Positions 15,526 to 22,114 of a stretch of 27,922 nt of DNA are shown here, piece by piece. A program made the translations under genes and the position numbers. Within the stretch, counting starts at the first letter, position 1. Every line of letters starts with the position of its first letter. Source of the DNA: a virus; IMG/VR virus record IMGVR_UViG_3300008114_000471, positions 1 to 27,922 of that record. One strand, written 5' to 3'. The notes beneath the pieces are model-generated. The model made no database searches and was not told where the DNA came from. It worked only from the letters and a program-made list of their open reading frames with translations.

Positions 15526-16728
15526 ATGGCTAATGCCTATACATCAACCGCAAGTACCTCTCTTGGAGGTTCCGTTGGTGGTGCTGGTCTAGTACAAAAG
15601 GCGTATGACCGCCTTCTGGAATTTGCGCTTCGCTCTGAACCATTAATTCGTTCAGTCGCAGATAAGCGTCCTGCTAAGCAGGCTTTCCCAGGAGCAACAG
15701 TCGTACTACAAAAGTATGTAGATTTAGACCAAGCAACTACCGCACTAACTGAGACAACTGACCCAGATGCAGTATCTCTTTCAACACCAACATCTGTAAC
15801 AATTACTCTTAATGAGTATGGTAATGCAGTACTAGTAACCCGTGCTCTTGAGTTATTCTCATTGGCAGACGTAGACCCAGCAATTGCAAATATCATTGCA
15901 TACAACCTTGCTGATTCTATTGACACTGTTGCAATGAATACTCTTGGCGCAGGTTCAAACGTTCTATACGGTGGAAGCCGTACTTCAACAGCAACTCTTA
16001 CTGCTTCTGACACAATTGACTCAGCAGACATCCGCAAGGCTGTTGCTAAGTTACGTGCCAACAAGGCTAAGGCTCGCCGTGGTTCTTACTACTGGTGTGG
16101 TATCCACCCAGAAGTTTCACACGACCTTCGTGCCGAGTCAGGTAACTTGGGCTGGAACTTTGTTCACGCACAAACACCTGGCAACGTTGACAAGATTTGG
16201 GCAGGAGAAATTGGAGATTACGAAGGAGCATTTTTCGTAGAGTCTTCACGTCTTGCTAACTCTAAGTCAGGTGCTGACCAGACTGCTCTAACCACAACAG
16301 CAGTAACTGTTGCTGGTACTTCAGCAGGCTTTACAATCGGAGTTGCTTCATCTTCCGTCATTGCTTCTCGTGCAGAAGTTGGCGATAAGATTGCTGCTAC
16401 AGGTATTGCTTCAACAGCAAAAATTGCCTCTATCAGCACATCTGGAAATACTACAACCATCACTGTAACTGTTGCCAATACTGGCGCTGTTGCTGTTGAT
16501 GCAACTGTAACTGTAACTCCAGTAACCCGTGTATTTGACACAATCCTTTGCGGTTCACAAGCAATGGCAGAAGCCGTTGCAGAAGAACCACACATTGTTA
16601 TCGGTAACGTAACTGATAAGTTGATGCGCTTCCGCCCAATGGGCTGGTACGGCGTACTCGGCTTTGCAATTTATCGTGACGAGGCTTTGTATCGCATTGA
16701 GACTGGTTCATCAATCGCTGCTAAATAG
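15526..16728 (+). CDS. Major capsid protein, N4-gp56-like, with an inserted beta domain
   Basis: A 400-residue protein that forms the capsid shell. The flexible Ala/Ser/Gly N-terminus, a long helix (about 22-48), a beta-rich segment with LNEYGNAVLVTRALELFSL (95-113), a central RRGSYYWCGIHPEVSHDLR (184-202) and a C-terminal PMGWYGVLGFAIYRDEALYR (371-390) fit the HK97-fold group named after N4 gp56. Residues about 246-333 are a Thr/Val/Ala-rich insertion resembling the small Ig-like or beta-sandwich modules of other virion proteins; the core resumes at TRVFDTILCGSQAMAEA. It has the strongest ribosome site in the window. It uses more C-ending and AAG codons than its neighbours, as expected for high expression. 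Confidence 0.88.
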   Translation: MANAYTSTASTSLGGSVGGAGLVQKAYDRLLEFALRSEPLIRSVADKRPAKQAFPGATVVLQKYVDLDQATTALTETTDPDAVSLSTPTSVTITLNEYGNAVLVTRALELFSLADVDPAIANIIAYNLADSIDTVAMNTLGAGSNVLYGGSRTSTATLTASDTIDSADIRKAVAKLRANKAKARRGSYYWCGIHPEVSHDLRAESGNLGWNFVHAQTPGNVDKIWAGEIGDYEGAFFVESSRLANSKSGADQTALTTTAVTVAGTSAGFTIGVASSSVIASRAEVGDKIAATGIASTAKIASISTSGNTTTITVTVANTGAVAVDATVTVTPVTRVFDTILCGSQAMAEAVAEEPHIVIGNVTDKLMRFRPMGWYGVLGFAIYRDEALYRIETGSSIAAK

Positions 16729-16738
16729 TTGATTGACG

Positions 16739-16780
16739 GTAAGACACTGTTTATACGGCAAATACGTTGCAGTGTCTTAC
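16739..16780. other. 11-bp hairpin after the capsid gene
   Basis: GTAAGACACTG (16739-16749) pairs perfectly with CAGTGTCTTAC (16770-16780) around a 20-base loop, 11 bases after the capsid stop. There is no T run after it. It could partially end transcription or protect the capsid mRNA 3' end, giving more capsid than tail protein. Confidence 0.6.
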
Positions 16781-16802
16781 AGTAAATTCACTAGGAGGAA
16801 TT

Positions 16803-17075
16803 ATGACCGAATGGTTATTTAAAACACCAACAGTAGAAGAAGGTCCTGCTGGTGGTCATAGGTTATTTTACTTTTATAAAATAGACCGTGGTATAACTAT
16901 TGTCAGAAATGACAATGGTCAATATGCACAGATTAGATATCCACAAGATAGTGATTTATTAAACTATCCAGTTGTATATCGTGGTGGATATAACTACACA
17001 GTAGATGATGCTACTAAAGCATCATTAATTGCTGGCGATGTAGGTATAACAGAAAGCAACTTTACTGCTATATGA
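16803..17075 (+). CDS. Small protein after capsid (90 aa), unknown
   Basis: A 90-residue protein. AGGAGGA lies 4 bases before the ATG at 16803, which is why I prefer it to an earlier start inside the hairpin. The sequence is aromatic and beta-rich (HRLFYFYKIDRGITIVRND), with no signal or membrane segment. Directly behind the capsid gene, it could be a head decoration, head completion or capsid-cement protein. I do not recognise the family. It overlaps the next gene as ATGA. Confidence 0.75.
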   Translation: MTEWLFKTPTVEEGPAGGHRLFYFYKIDRGITIVRNDNGQYAQIRYPQDSDLLNYPVVYRGGYNYTVDDATKASLIAGDVGITESNFTAI

Positions 17076-17383
17076 AACATTGGGAATATCATCCAGAACC
17101 AGTAGATGATTGTTTTGGATGTAAAGCACTTTCTTTACAGATGAATACAGGTGATGCAGATAGTCGTAGGACTATGCCTAATAAAGCATTTAACCAAGAA
17201 TTGAATGCCTATCAAGCCGCTAGGGCTCAAGGTATTCAGCCAAATGGAACTTCTATGGCGAAGATTCAAGAGGCAATTAAGGCTAGCGAAGTACTAGGCA
17301 AGCCTTATGATGGTAATAAAATGCCACCAGCAAAAAATATCAACAAACAAACAGCGACAGTAATGAAAGAAATAGGAGCATAA
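17072..17383 (+). CDS. Small conserved-looking phage protein with CxxC (103 aa)
   Basis: A 103-residue protein starting by ATGA overlap. The N-terminus contains HPEPVDDCFGCKALSLQMN, with a CxxC at residues 14-17 that could hold metal with nearby His. The rest is helical (AYQAARAQGIQPNGTSMAKI). From memory, similar short proteins occur next to capsid genes of uncultured aquatic phages, but I cannot name a family or function. Likely a head-completion or accessory virion protein by position. Confidence 0.7.
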   Translation: MKHWEYHPEPVDDCFGCKALSLQMNTGDADSRRTMPNKAFNQELNAYQAARAQGIQPNGTSMAKIQEAIKASEVLGKPYDGNKMPPAKNINKQTATVMKEIGA

Positions 17384-17384
17384 A

Positions 17385-17561
17385 ATGCCAATGGTAAACG
17401 GAAAGAAATTCCCATATACAGCCAAAGGAAAGAAAGCAGCAAAGGCTTATGCAATGGGCGAAAAGATGGAATCTAAGGCTGAAAAAAGAATGGAAATGAA
17501 AAAGGGTATGAAGAAGTCAGCCCCTAAAAAGTCTATGAAGAAAATGGGCAAAAAGAAGTGA
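17385..17561 (+). CDS. Lys/Met-rich micro-protein (58 aa)
   Basis: A 58-residue, extremely basic protein beginning MPMVNGKKFPYTAKGKKAAK and ending in repeated K-K-M/S clusters. TAGGAGC lies upstream at good spacing, and the stop overlaps the next start as GTGA. The composition suggests nucleic-acid binding or a capsid-internal DNA-neutralising protein. No folded domain is likely. Confidence 0.75.
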   Translation: MPMVNGKKFPYTAKGKKAAKAYAMGEKMESKAEKRMEMKKGMKKSAPKKSMKKMGKKK

Positions 17562-17737
17562 AGCCTGGCAAAACTCGTATAGGCGAAAGCAAATCAACTA
17601 TTGCTCGCTATATTGAAAATGCAGCCAAAGAATATGCTGAATGGAATGAACGTGGCAGAACAGATTCTGAGGCTGGACAATTTTGGGGTGCTGTTCTACA
17701 AGGACGCCGTTATGACCAAAAAGGTCGTCAGAGATGA
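17558..17737 (+). CDS. Small helical protein (59 aa)
   Basis: A 59-residue protein with a GTG start overlapping the previous stop, ending in an ATGA overlap with the next gene. It is rich in Arg, Glu and aromatic residues (IARYIENAAKEYAEWNERGR) and looks like a compact helical domain. It is less basic than its neighbours. Family and function unknown; the overlaps at both ends support that it is a gene. Confidence 0.7.
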   Translation: MKPGKTRIGESKSTIARYIENAAKEYAEWNERGRTDSEAGQFWGAVLQGRRYDQKGRQR

Positions 17738-17913
17738 AGACTAAAAAAGGTATGGGTTTTAAAGCAGCCCAAAAGTCTATTGCTAAAAAGCAAGGTATTA
17801 GTATGGAATCTGCTGGTGCAATTCTAGCCAGTGGTGCACGTAAAGCCTCTGCTGCTGCAAAGAAAAAAAATCCTAACCTGAAAAAGGTTAAAGGTAAAGC
17901 AAAGAAAAAATAA
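17734..17913 (+). CDS. Lys/Ala-rich micro-protein (59 aa)
   Basis: A 59-residue basic protein. A helical segment (FKAAQKSIAKKQGISMESAG, about 9-28) and an Ala-rich helix (about 29-42) are followed by a Lys-rich tail ending KGKAKKK. This resembles histone-tail or DNA-condensing sequences in composition. It starts by ATGA overlap and ends in a TAATG overlap with the next gene. Function unknown; DNA binding is inferred from charge. Confidence 0.7.
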   Translation: MKTKKGMGFKAAQKSIAKKQGISMESAGAILASGARKASAAAKKKNPNLKKVKGKAKKK

Positions 17914-18065
17914 TGTCATCAGGTCAACTTAAAAGACACGATGGTTTTAATAACACACAAATTAAAAACGGACTAGTTGTAAGACTCCGTAAAGATGGAA
18001 CTGTAAAAGAAGTTCTAGGAAAGTATGGGGAATATGGCAAACAAGAAAGACCCAAGACTCGCTAG
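17913..18065 (+). CDS. Micro-protein (50 aa), unknown
   Basis: A 50-residue protein sharing one base with the upstream stop. It has a short beta-like core, GLVVRLRKDGTVKEVLGKYG (20-39), and a basic tail. Its last 32 bases overlap the next gene in another frame. Coupling supports translation. No family recognised. Confidence 0.6.
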   Translation: MSSGQLKRHDGFNNTQIKNGLVVRLRKDGTVKEVLGKYGEYGKQERPKTR

Positions 18066-18321
18066 AGCGGGCGTGTCTGGATTTAATAAACCTAAACGCA
18101 CTCCTAATCATCCTACTAAATCACACGTTGTTGTGGCTAAAGAAGGTAGTCAGGTTAAGACTATTCGTTTTGGACAACAAGGCGTATCTGGTAGTCCTAA
18201 AAAACAAGGAGAGTCTGCTTCATATCGTAAGCGCAGAGAATCTTTTAAGGCTAGACATAGTAAGAATATAGCCAAAGGTAAAATGTCTGCAGCATACTGG
18301 GCAGATAAAGTAAAATGGTAA
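18034..18321 (+). CDS. Small basic phage protein (95 aa), DUF6321-like
   Basis: A 95-residue protein beginning MANKKDPRLARAGVSGFNKP; an in-frame ATG three codons earlier is an equally possible start. It contains KSHVVVAKEGSQVKTIRFGQ (about 30-49) and ends KMSAAYWADKVKW. From memory this matches a small conserved family of aquatic phages (DUF6321, name not verified). The beta-rich middle and basic ends suggest a nucleic-acid or capsid-lumen binder. It overlaps the previous gene by 32 bases and the next by 7. Function unknown. Confidence 0.75.
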   Translation: MANKKDPRLARAGVSGFNKPKRTPNHPTKSHVVVAKEGSQVKTIRFGQQGVSGSPKKQGESASYRKRRESFKARHSKNIAKGKMSAAYWADKVKW

Positions 18322-18515
18322 AGAAAAAAAAGTCTAAACCTAAAACTAAATCTAAAGTAAATGAGGCTGGTAATTACACTAAGCCTGGTATGCGTAAAGC
18401 ATTATTTGAAAAGATTAAAGCAGGTTCTAAAGGTGGAGACCCAGGAGAATGGTCAGCCCGTAAGGCTCAACTACTTGCTGTTGAATATAAAAAGCGAGGC
18501 GGTGGCTACAAGTAA
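18315..18515 (+). CDS. Small Lys-rich protein (66 aa), DUF5872-like
   Basis: A 66-residue protein with a Lys-rich start (MVKKKKSKPKTKSK) and a conserved-looking core, NYTKPGMRKALFEKIKAGSK and GEWSARKAQLLAVEYKKRGG (about residues 20-64). I recall this core from small viral and phage proteins (DUF5872-like, unverified). Such proteins have no assigned biochemical role. It overlaps the previous gene by 7 bases and shares a base with the start of the next short frame. Confidence 0.75.
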   Translation: MVKKKKSKPKTKSKVNEAGNYTKPGMRKALFEKIKAGSKGGDPGEWSARKAQLLAVEYKKRGGGYK

Positions 18516-18606
18516 TGGCACTGGCTAAATCTCAGATAACAAAAAAGGTAAGCAGTTTGTTAAACAACCAAAATCCATAGCAAAGAAAACGGCAAGGTAT
18601 AGATAA
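18515..18606 (+). pseudogene. Small basic gene apparently split by a frameshift
   Basis: An ATG at 18515 (TAATG overlap) gives MALAKS and then 15 unrelated residues before a stop at 18578-18580. A second frame, from about 18526, reads SDNKKGKQFVKQPKSIAKKT and ends with a TAA at 18604-18606 that overlaps the next ATG. That is the coupling seen throughout this operon. Joining the two with a -1 shift around 18530 gives a coherent basic protein of about 30 residues. Either a programmed shift, a mutation or a base error is possible. Confidence 0.4.
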
Positions 18607-18881
18607 TGGCAACAGGCACAGCAGGTAGTTCATTTACTAGCGAACTTAATCGCTTGGCTAATGGCGGAACATATCCAGCAATATCAGCATATAAAGCCCC
18701 AACTGCTGCAGCCAATGCTTATGCAGAAACAACTGGGTTAGCCCTAATTGCTGCGTTAAATAAAAAAGCAGATACTAACCGTCAACCTAATGACTATAAA
18801 GCACTAGGTGGAATTTGTAATGAACTTGCTGGGACAACAGGACTTTCCCCTACTGACGCTCTAAGGAGCATAAATCTATGA
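18606..18881 (+). CDS. Small protein before the tail adaptor (91 aa), unknown
   Basis: A 91-residue, Ala-rich helical protein (AYKAPTAAANAYAETTGLAL, about 24-43). The start shares a base with the preceding stop and the end overlaps the adaptor gene as ATGA. It is neutral rather than basic. Position just before the adaptor suggests a head-tail joining or head-completion role, but I recognise no family. Confidence 0.7.
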   Translation: MATGTAGSSFTSELNRLANGGTYPAISAYKAPTAAANAYAETTGLALIAALNKKADTNRQPNDYKALGGICNELAGTTGLSPTDALRSINL

Positions 18882-19801
18882 CATATACCTTGGCTCAAAT
18901 GATGGATGAAGTTCAGATTAATCTATCTGGATATACCTATCAACAAGACCGTTCTACATATTTAACAACCGCAGTAACTACATTAACATCACCTAGTTCT
19001 TCACCATTAATTTTAAGCCTTGCTTCTACTCAAGATTTAGGTAAAGGTATTGTTGAAATTGATGATGAATTAATATGGGTAGATAACGTAGACCGTGTTG
19101 CTAATACAGCAACTGTATCTCCTTATGGTCGTGGCTATCTAGGCACTACTGCCAGTACTCACGCAGTAGATGCTAAAGTAACTGTTAGCCCAATCTTTCC
19201 TAGAGAAAGTATTAAGAAGGCTATTAATGATACAGTCCACGCAGTTGGTGGTTCTATCTATGCTACTAAACAAACTACATTTACTTACAATGCAGCAATT
19301 ACAACATATGAATTTCAAGATTTAAGTATTGAAAATATCTTATCTGTATCTTGGCAGGACATTGGTCCTAGTAAAGAATGGATAAGAGTTAGAAGATGGG
19401 ACTTTGACCCATTTGCTGATGTAACTACTTGGGGTAGTGGTAGTCAAACTATAACTATTGGGGATGTAATTATCGCAGGTAGAACAGTAAAGGTTATGTA
19501 TGCTACTAGCCCATCTGTTTTTACTGCTACTAATCAAGACTTTGCTACACAAACTGGCTTGCCAGAAAGTACTAAAGATGTAGTAATTCTTGGTGCTGCT
19601 TATAGATTATTACAATATCTAGACCCAGCACGTGCTGCTCAATACAGCCCACAGGCTGATGAGATTGACGCTAAGCGTCCGTTCGGTGCAAGTAATAATG
19701 CAGTCCGACAACTATTTGGTTTGTATACCCAGCGCCTTAACGAGGAACGCTCTAAGCAACAAAATCAATATCCACCCCGACTTCACTATAGCGCCCGATA
19801 G
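18878..19801 (+). CDS. Head-tail/tail adaptor protein (307 aa)
   Basis: A 307-residue protein. The N-terminal helix (TLAQMMDEVQINLSGYTY) is followed by a beta module at about 35-110 (IDDELIWVDNVDR then GRGYLGTTASTHAVDAKVTV). A second beta-rich half follows (about 125-215), then a helical C-terminus (about 230-300, VVILGAAYRLLQYLDPARAA). Helices flanking beta modules, placed between the head genes and the fibre genes, fit a portal-bound adaptor such as T7 gp11 or P22 gp4. The family match is by architecture. It also shares a beta module with the fibre gene downstream. Confidence 0.65.
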   Translation: MTYTLAQMMDEVQINLSGYTYQQDRSTYLTTAVTTLTSPSSSPLILSLASTQDLGKGIVEIDDELIWVDNVDRVANTATVSPYGRGYLGTTASTHAVDAKVTVSPIFPRESIKKAINDTVHAVGGSIYATKQTTFTYNAAITTYEFQDLSIENILSVSWQDIGPSKEWIRVRRWDFDPFADVTTWGSGSQTITIGDVIIAGRTVKVMYATSPSVFTATNQDFATQTGLPESTKDVVILGAAYRLLQYLDPARAAQYSPQADEIDAKRPFGASNNAVRQLFGLYTQRLNEERSKQQNQYPPRLHYSAR

Positions 19802-19809
19802 GAAGATAA

Positions 19810-21783
19810 ATGACAACACGACAATACTCATCCCGCTCTCAACAGACTACATTAACATCAGCAATTACTTCTGGTGCTAGTTCAATATCAGTAGTATCAG
19901 GTTCTGGTTTACTTGGTGGTGTAACTATTCCAGCAGGAAGAACCTTTACTTTAGTAATTGACCCAGATACAGCGCTTGAAGAAATTGTAGATGCCACAGC
20001 CAACCCGAGTACTAATACATTTACAATTACCCGAAGCGTAGATACTGTTGGTGGAGCGCAAGACCACTCTGCTGGTGCAGTAGTTCGTCATATGGCAATT
20101 GGTAGAGACTATCGTGATGCTAACTTACACGCCGAGGCTACTGGTTCTTATAATGATGGTGCTGGTGTTGCTCACGATATGCACGGCATTGCTGCTGGTG
20201 AAGGTGTTGTAGTAGGTACACTTAAGGCACAAACACTTACAAATAAAATTCTTACTAGCCCAACAATTTCTAACCCAACATTTACAGGAACACCATCTGC
20301 TGAAGCAAGTATAATTTTTGAAGGTACAACTGCAGATGCTTATGAGACTACTCTTACAGTAACTGACCCAACACAAGATAATACAATTACATTACCTAAT
20401 ACAACTGGTACTGTAGTTATTGCTAACGCTGTTCAGACTTTAACTAACAAAACAATGGGCGATGCCCTTAATGCTGGTGGGTTTAAGATTACAAATCTTG
20501 CTACACCAACAGATGCTAGCGATGCTGTGCGTAAAGATTTTGCTGATGCTCAGGTAGCAGCAGCAGCCACATCTGCAGCATCTGCTGCTACTAGTGCTTC
20601 ATCGGCTGCTACTAGTGCTTCTAGCGCTCTTACAAGTGCTAATAGCGCATCTACTTCAGCATCTAGTGCATTAACATCGGCTAACTCTGCTGCAACATCT
20701 GCATCTACTATGGCAGCCAGCGTTGCTGCTGCCCAGACTTCAGCAACTTCTGCTGCTGCTAGTGCTACTGCTGCTGCAACTTCAGCAACTAGTGCTGAAA
20801 CATCAGCCACTGCTGCAGCAACAAGTGCATCTTCGGCTAGCACTTCAGCATCTTCTGCTTTAACTTCTGCCAATAGTGCATCTACATCTGCTACTGCTGC
20901 AGCCACTAGCGCAACAAGCGCAGCAGCATCTGCAACCGCAGCAGCCACTTCGGCTACATCTGCAGCAGCAAGTGCAACTGCTGCTAGTACATCTGCTTCA
21001 AGTGCTAGTACATCTGCATCATCTGCATTAACATCTGCCAACTCAGCAGCCACAAGTGCTGCTAGTGCAGCAGCATCTTTTGATGCCTTTGATGATGAAT
21101 ACCTAGGACCTAAGTCATCTGACCCAACTGTAGATAATGACGGCAATCCTTTAGTTGCTGGTACTTTGTATTACAACACAGTGCTTCCAGGTATGAAGGC
21201 TTATACAGGTAGTGCTTGGCAAGTAGTAGCACCTGATACATCTAACTTCGTAGATAAAGCATTATGGTCTGCTAAGGGAGCAATTGTTTCTGCTACAACT
21301 GCATCTACTCCAACGGCTTTAACTGTAGCCTCAACTAACGGATATATTCTTTCAGTTGATAGCGCTGAAGCAACAGGATTAAAATGGGTTGCACCTAACC
21401 CAGGCGATATAACTGGTGTAACTGCTGGCACTGGTTTATCAGGTGGTGGTACATCTGGTGACGTAACTTTAAATCTTGCTGATACTGCAGTAACTCCTGC
21501 TTCATATACTTATACAAGTTTAACTGTTGATGCTCAAGGTCGTATAACTGCAGCATCAAGCGGAACTGCTCCAGTAACTTCTGTTACTTCAGCAAGCACA
21601 ACAAGAATTTCTGTTGGCGGTACGGCTACTGCCCCGACAATAGATTTAAGTACCAGTGGAGTAACTGCTGCTACTTATACCCTTTCAACTATTACTGTAG
21701 ATGCCTATGGTAGAATTACCTCTGCTTCTACAGGAACAGCGCAGGGTGAAACATTTAATCCACTACTACTGATGGGAGCCTAA
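19810..21783 (+). CDS. Tail fibre with Ala/Ser/Thr coiled stalk (657 aa)
   Basis: A 657-residue fibre protein. Residues 1-100 form a beta module common at phage fibre N-termini (TFTLVIDPDTALEEIVDAT, then HSAGAVVRHMAIGRDYRD). Residues 130-245 hold short beta segments, including the typical QTLTNKTM. Residues 249-423 are almost only Ala, Ser and Thr in heptad-like repeats and form a trimeric coiled stalk. A compact beta domain then follows (DPTVDNDGNPLVAGTLYYNT). The tip has repeated GDITGVTAGTGLSGGGTSGD- and VDAQGRITAAS-type units. Such fibres attach the virion to the host. GGAAGAT lies before the ATG. No chaperone domain or autocleavage motif is seen at the C-terminus. Confidence 0.85.
   Translation: MTTRQYSSRSQQTTLTSAITSGASSISVVSGSGLLGGVTIPAGRTFTLVIDPDTALEEIVDATANPSTNTFTITRSVDTVGGAQDHSAGAVVRHMAIGRDYRDANLHAEATGSYNDGAGVAHDMHGIAAGEGVVVGTLKAQTLTNKILTSPTISNPTFTGTPSAEASIIFEGTTADAYETTLTVTDPTQDNTITLPNTTGTVVIANAVQTLTNKTMGDALNAGGFKITNLATPTDASDAVRKDFADAQVAAAATSAASAATSASSAATSASSALTSANSASTSASSALTSANSAATSASTMAASVAAAQTSATSAAASATAAATSATSAETSATAAATSASSASTSASSALTSANSASTSATAAATSATSAAASATAAATSATSAAASATAASTSASSASTSASSALTSANSAATSAASAAASFDAFDDEYLGPKSSDPTVDNDGNPLVAGTLYYNTVLPGMKAYTGSAWQVVAPDTSNFVDKALWSAKGAIVSATTASTPTALTVASTNGYILSVDSAEATGLKWVAPNPGDITGVTAGTGLSGGGTSGDVTLNLADTAVTPASYTYTSLTVDAQGRITAASSGTAPVTSVTSASTTRISVGGTATAPTIDLSTSGVTAATYTLSTITVDAYGRITSASTGTAQGETFNPLLLMGA
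20554..21078 (+). repeat. Ala/Ser/Thr repeat region in the fibre gene
   Basis: About 175 codons use mainly GCx, AGT/TCx and ACx in heptad-like units such as ATSASSAATSASSALTSANS. Synonymous codons vary between units, so it is an old protein-level repeat rather than a recent DNA expansion. The opposite strand is open across it only because of this composition. Confidence 0.8.
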
Positions 21784-21784
21784 C

Positions 21785-22114
21785 TTGGCTGCAACATATA
21801 AAGTGCTGGGTCAGGTTAATCCCAGCGCAACAACAGCAACGACTGCATATACTGTACCGTCTGCTACAGAAACTGTAATATCAACTATTACGGTGGCTAA
21901 CATAGGACCTGCACCTGCTACATATAGAATAGCGGTCAGACCAAATGGAGCAACTTTGGCTAATGAACATTATATAGTTTATGACTCAAGTGTGGCTCCA
22001 CAAAGCACAGATACTTTAACTTTAGGAATAACCTTAGATGCTAGTGATGTTGTAACTGTATATTCTAGTTCAGCAACAATGGCATTTAATCTATTTGGAA
22101 GCGAGATTGCATAA
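21785..22114 (+). CDS. Small beta-sandwich tail protein (109 aa)
   Basis: A 109-residue protein with a TTG start preceded by GGGAG. The sequence is beta-rich throughout (TVPSATETVISTITVANIGP, then TLTLGITLDASDVVTVYSSS) and ends FNLFGSEIA. It is a type of small Ig-like protein common among fibre genes of aquatic phages. It resembles the 100-residue protein at 23964. A trimeric fibre tip, decoration or fibre-associated role is inferred. It shares one base with the next gene. Confidence 0.7.
   Translation: MAATYKVLGQVNPSATTATTAYTVPSATETVISTITVANIGPAPATYRIAVRPNGATLANEHYIVYDSSVAPQSTDTLTLGITLDASDVVTVYSSSATMAFNLFGSEIA

Noticed and set aside
15537-16595. Long minus-strand frames opposite the capsid gene
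   Set aside because: They are shadows created by capsid codon bias, without start signals, on the wrong strand of a tightly packed operon.
20550-21146. 198-residue minus-strand open frame opposite the fibre
   Set aside because: It is the antisense shadow of the Ala/Ser/Thr repeat: stop codons are avoided by composition, there is no ribosome site, and the translation is low-complexity Ala/Val/Asp/Glu.
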